Of a stretch of 52,889 bases of DNA, positions 50,780-52,889 are shown one piece after another. Within the stretch, counting starts at the first letter, position 1. Each line of letters begins with the position of its first letter. Source of the stretch: Rhodospirillaceae bacterium. Its GTDB lineage: Bacteria > Pseudomonadota > Alphaproteobacteria > Rhodospirillales > Rhodospirillaceae. Both the position numbers and the translations under genes were made by a program. Under the pieces are notes generated by a model. It was not told the DNA's origin. It worked only from the letters and a program-made list of their open reading frames with translations, and did not search any database. The stretch covers positions 1 through 52,889 of the forward strand of contig JAQWRV010000037.1 in NCBI GenBank assembly GCA_029243545.1. The letters are read 5' to 3'.

Positions 50780-52192
50780 TTAAAAGTTTTCGAGAGCAGG
50801 TGATTTAAGAACGAGCATTTTCTCGGTACGCATATCATGAAGAGTGTATGGCATGCCGCCAACGCCATGACCAGATTGTCCCAAGCCTGTAAACGGCATC
50901 CAATCTGTGCGGAAGGCCGTGTGATCATTGACCATCACCGCGCTCGCGTTCAATCCCGAGTACGCCGCCATGGCGTTGTCGATGTCCTGGGTGAAAACTG
51001 CTGCCTGAAAGGCGAAGTCGATATTGTTGGCCCGCGCGATAGCCTCTTCTGTGGATTTGGTGCGGAACACCGCAATCACGGGGCCAAACACTTCCTGTTT
51101 GGCAATTCTTGAGTCTACCAGTGGGTCCGCGAGAATGGTCGGTTCATAGACACGTTCCGTAATGGCATTGCCACCACGTACAAGCGTTGCTCCCCCGTCA
51201 ACTGCCTCTCTCACCCATGAGCCAACACGCTCCACTTCAACCGGACGGATTAAAGGACCTACGTCCGTTTCGGCCTTCGATGGATCACCTACCACAAGAT
51301 CGGCCGCTTGTGCATCAAGTGACGCAATAAGATCATCGGCAACAGCTTCATCGGCAAAAATACGCTGCACGGACACACACACCTGTCCGGCGTGATAGAA
51401 TCCGCCTTTCAAAAGTGATGAAGTGGTTAAACTAAGATCAGCGTCAGCCATGACCAAAGCCGGAGCCGCACCACCATGTTCCAGAGCGCAGCGCACGCCT
51501 GGCGCTAGCTTCGATTTGAGTGACCAGCCGACCCTCGGAGACCCAATAAAACTGAAAAAGGAAATACGCGGGTCTGTGACCAGCTGTTCGGACTCTGCTG
51601 TGGAATCCGTATTCACCACCCGGCACCACCCTTCAGGGAGCCCGGCTTCCTTGAGAATGTCAGCAAAAGCATGAGCGCACATAGGTGTGTGCTTGGCCGG
51701 TTTAATAATCACCGGACAACCAGACGCCACTGCCGGGCCGGCCTGATGGACTATCAGATTGAGCGGATGATTGAACGCGCTCACGGCAACAACAACACCG
51801 ATAGGCTGGAACTGCGTAACAGCCAAACGACCCGCCGACGCTTGATTAACGCGCATGGGAATGACGTTCCCACCTTCTTTGCGCAGTTCTTCGGCGCATA
51901 TATTGAGGCCGTCGATAGCCCTGTCCACTTCGACAACAGCATCCTTGAACGGCTTGCCACCTTCACCAGCGATGAGGAGAGTTAACTCCATATGCCGGCG
52001 GGCCATAATTGAGGCTGCCGAATGTAGAATGTCAATACGGGTACTAGTCGGCAACCACGATAACTTATTTGCGTACAGGTCTGATGCGCTTTGAAGTAAT
52101 TCTTCGACTTCGCTGGCCCCAGATACTGGAACTTCTCCAATAACATCACCAGAGTATGCAGATAATACTTCTCGAGTTTTTAATCTTGTCAT
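50780..52192 (-). CDS. NAD(P)-dependent aldehyde dehydrogenase
   Basis: A 470-residue ALDH-superfamily enzyme. The catalytic Glu is in LEHGGAAPALV, the catalytic Cys in AGQVCVSVQRIF, and the Rossmann region FSFIGSPRVGW precedes them. Its ATG overlaps the stop of the truncated RidA-like gene (ATGA) and there is no separate ribosome site, so translation is probably coupled. It oxidises an aldehyde to an acid; the substrate is unknown. It is probably co-transcribed with the ThDP enzyme downstream. Confidence 0.9.
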   Translation of the reverse strand: MTRLKTREVLSAYSGDVIGEVPVSGASEVEELLQSASDLYANKLSWLPTSTRIDILHSAASIMARRHMELTLLIAGEGGKPFKDAVVEVDRAIDGLNICAEELRKEGGNVIPMRVNQASAGRLAVTQFQPIGVVVAVSAFNHPLNLIVHQAGPAVASGCPVIIKPAKHTPMCAHAFADILKEAGLPEGWCRVVNTDSTAESEQLVTDPRISFFSFIGSPRVGWSLKSKLAPGVRCALEHGGAAPALVMADADLSLTTSSLLKGGFYHAGQVCVSVQRIFADEAVADDLIASLDAQAADLVVGDPSKAETDVGPLIRPVEVERVGSWVREAVDGGATLVRGGNAITERVYEPTILADPLVDSRIAKQEVFGPVIAVFRTKSTEEAIARANNIDFAFQAAVFTQDIDNAMAAYSGLNASAVMVNDHTAFRTDWMPFTGLGQSGHGVGGMPYTLHDMRTEKMLVLKSPALENF

Positions 52193-52419
52193 GAGCTGAA
52201 GTGCTCAAACACATGTCCGTCGGCATCAGTCGCGGTTTGACCGCTGATATACAAAATGCGTGAGCCGGGAGGAATTTCAACGCTGCGCTGGGTATAGCCA
52301 CCACTGGGATTGCGGGAAATATTGGTGAATTGGGCCATGGCTGTCGTTCCAATCATTGATGCAAATAGGAATAGTGTGATCGAAGCGGAAATTCCGAGCA
52401 AAGCTTTGCGGTTCGTCAT
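52189..52419 (-). CDS. Truncated RidA-like protein with signal peptide
   Basis: A 76-residue product: a ~29-residue Sec signal ending GTTAMAQ, then the first third of a RidA fold (NPSGGYTQRSVEIPPGSRILYISGQTATDADG) stopping at FEHFSS. A complete RidA domain needs ~125 residues and the substrate-binding Arg is in the missing part. The stop overlaps the ALDH start, so the truncated frame is preserved at a coupled junction. It is either a decayed gene or a leader-type coding region. Exported RidA proteins are uncommon. Confidence 0.6.
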   Translation of the reverse strand: MTNRKALLGISASITLFLFASMIGTTAMAQFTNISRNPSGGYTQRSVEIPPGSRILYISGQTATDADGHVFEHFSS

Positions 52420-52649
52420 AATGCGTTTTTTCCTGTTTTTGCGTCAGCTTCGTTGTCGTCATATCCAAGATCATAGTGGCAGAAGGGAGAATTAACGTCA
52501 CCTCAGAAATAAACCGTCAAAAAGCGGTAAATTTCTGGTTGGTAAATGTTTGTGGACGAAGCGCCCACTAGGAGTGCCACGGCAGTACGGCTATAATCAA
52601 ACTGAAGTGGTGGATCGCATACCAGAAACCATCCAAGGTTTATTGAGTC

Positions 52650-52889
52650 ATGAGAGATTTTAGAGTTATCACCGCGCTCTTAGTCACCTGTTTGTCTGGG
52701 GGCGGGCCTGCAAACGCTGACGGTATTCTTGTGCTAGGCGGCACCGGCGAACTTGGCATACGCATTGTCAAATTGCTTGTCGAAAAGAACGAGGATGTAA
52801 CTGTCTTTGTGCGCGCCTCTTCAGATCGAAGCAGTCTTGCGGGTTTGGACGTAGATTATGTCGTTGGTGATTTGCTCGACCAGGCCAGC
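52650..52889 (+). CDS. Exported NAD(P)-binding (atypical SDR/NmrA-like) protein, cut by window edge
   Basis: The first 80 codons only, open at the right edge. A signal peptide (VITALLVTCLSGGGPANA) precedes ILVLGGTGELGIRIVKLLVEK, the glycine-rich GGTGxLG motif of atypical SDR/NmrA-type NAD(P)-binding proteins, then VTVFVRASSDR. It is divergent from the truncated RidA-like gene across 230 bases in which no other gene is seen. It is another normally cytoplasmic nucleotide-binding fold with an export signal in this window. Confidence 0.65.
   Translation, partial: MRDFRVITALLVTCLSGGGPANADGILVLGGTGELGIRIVKLLVEKNEDVTVFVRASSDRSSLAGLDVDYVVGDLLDQAS

Noticed and set aside
1-52889. CRISPR arrays, insertion sequences, phage genes
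   Set aside because: No regularly spaced repeats, transposases, integrases or phage structural genes were seen.

Overview
The window looks like chromosomal DNA of a Gram-negative proteobacterium, most likely an uncultured alphaproteobacterium. The reasons are the mid-range GC, the many Sec/Tat/lipoprotein signals, a GspE-type secretion ATPase, stand-alone hisI, cysS next to argE, and TPR-glycosyltransferases of the kind used for protein glycosylation in that class. The taxon is an inference; no rRNA is present. The left edge cuts a TPR-glycosyltransferase gene and the right edge cuts a NAD(P)-binding protein gene.

Region 1 (1-11.4 kb, minus strand) is a tightly packed run: a small HicB-like protein, a GspE/PilB-type ATPase, then four TPR-glycosyltransferase proteins carrying five TPR-GT modules (one gene is a double fusion), plus a small DxD glycosyltransferase. 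Two SGNH-fold genes (11.6-13.6 kb, plus strand), a short prepilin peptidase and tRNA-Gly(CCC) follow. Together they suggest glycosylation, and perhaps acylation, linked to a type II secretion or type IV pilus pathway.

Region 2 (14.6-27.9 kb) is accessory metabolism: a membrane-protein gene broken by a stop codon; a methyltransferase with a small partner gene; an MFS transporter / tandem nitrilase-fold / molybdopterin oxidoreductase run; a periplasmic PQQ dehydrogenase; a second copy of the small partner plus methyltransferase module, whose methyltransferase carries a Tat-like signal; and an exported thioredoxin-fold protein. Region 3 (27.9-31.1 kb) is housekeeping: argE, cysS, hisI.

Region 4 (31.1-35.8 kb) is an array of four intact exported metallo-beta-lactamase-fold paralogues, one truncated paralogue and a CpcT/CpeT-like protein. 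Region 5 (36-45.5 kb) holds a VOC protein, YqaA, two further nitrilase-fold proteins lacking the catalytic cysteine, an SDR remnant, an exported SDR, a Baeyer-Villiger-type monooxygenase, and tandem and single alpha/beta hydrolases with His at the usual nucleophile position. Region 6 (45.5-52.9 kb) is a tannase-family esterase / RidA / FAH-fold run, a ThDP enzyme with an aldehyde dehydrogenase, a truncated exported RidA-like protein and the start of an exported NAD(P)-binding protein.

The most unusual themes are: (i) five TPR-GT modules beside a secretion ATPase; (ii) a duplicated two-gene module of methyltransferase plus ~100-residue partner, one methyltransferase apparently exported; (iii) a set of nitrilase-fold and alpha/beta-hydrolase-fold proteins with degenerate catalytic residues; (iv) several normally cytoplasmic folds (methyltransferase, SDR, NAD(P)-binding, RidA) carrying N-terminal export signals.
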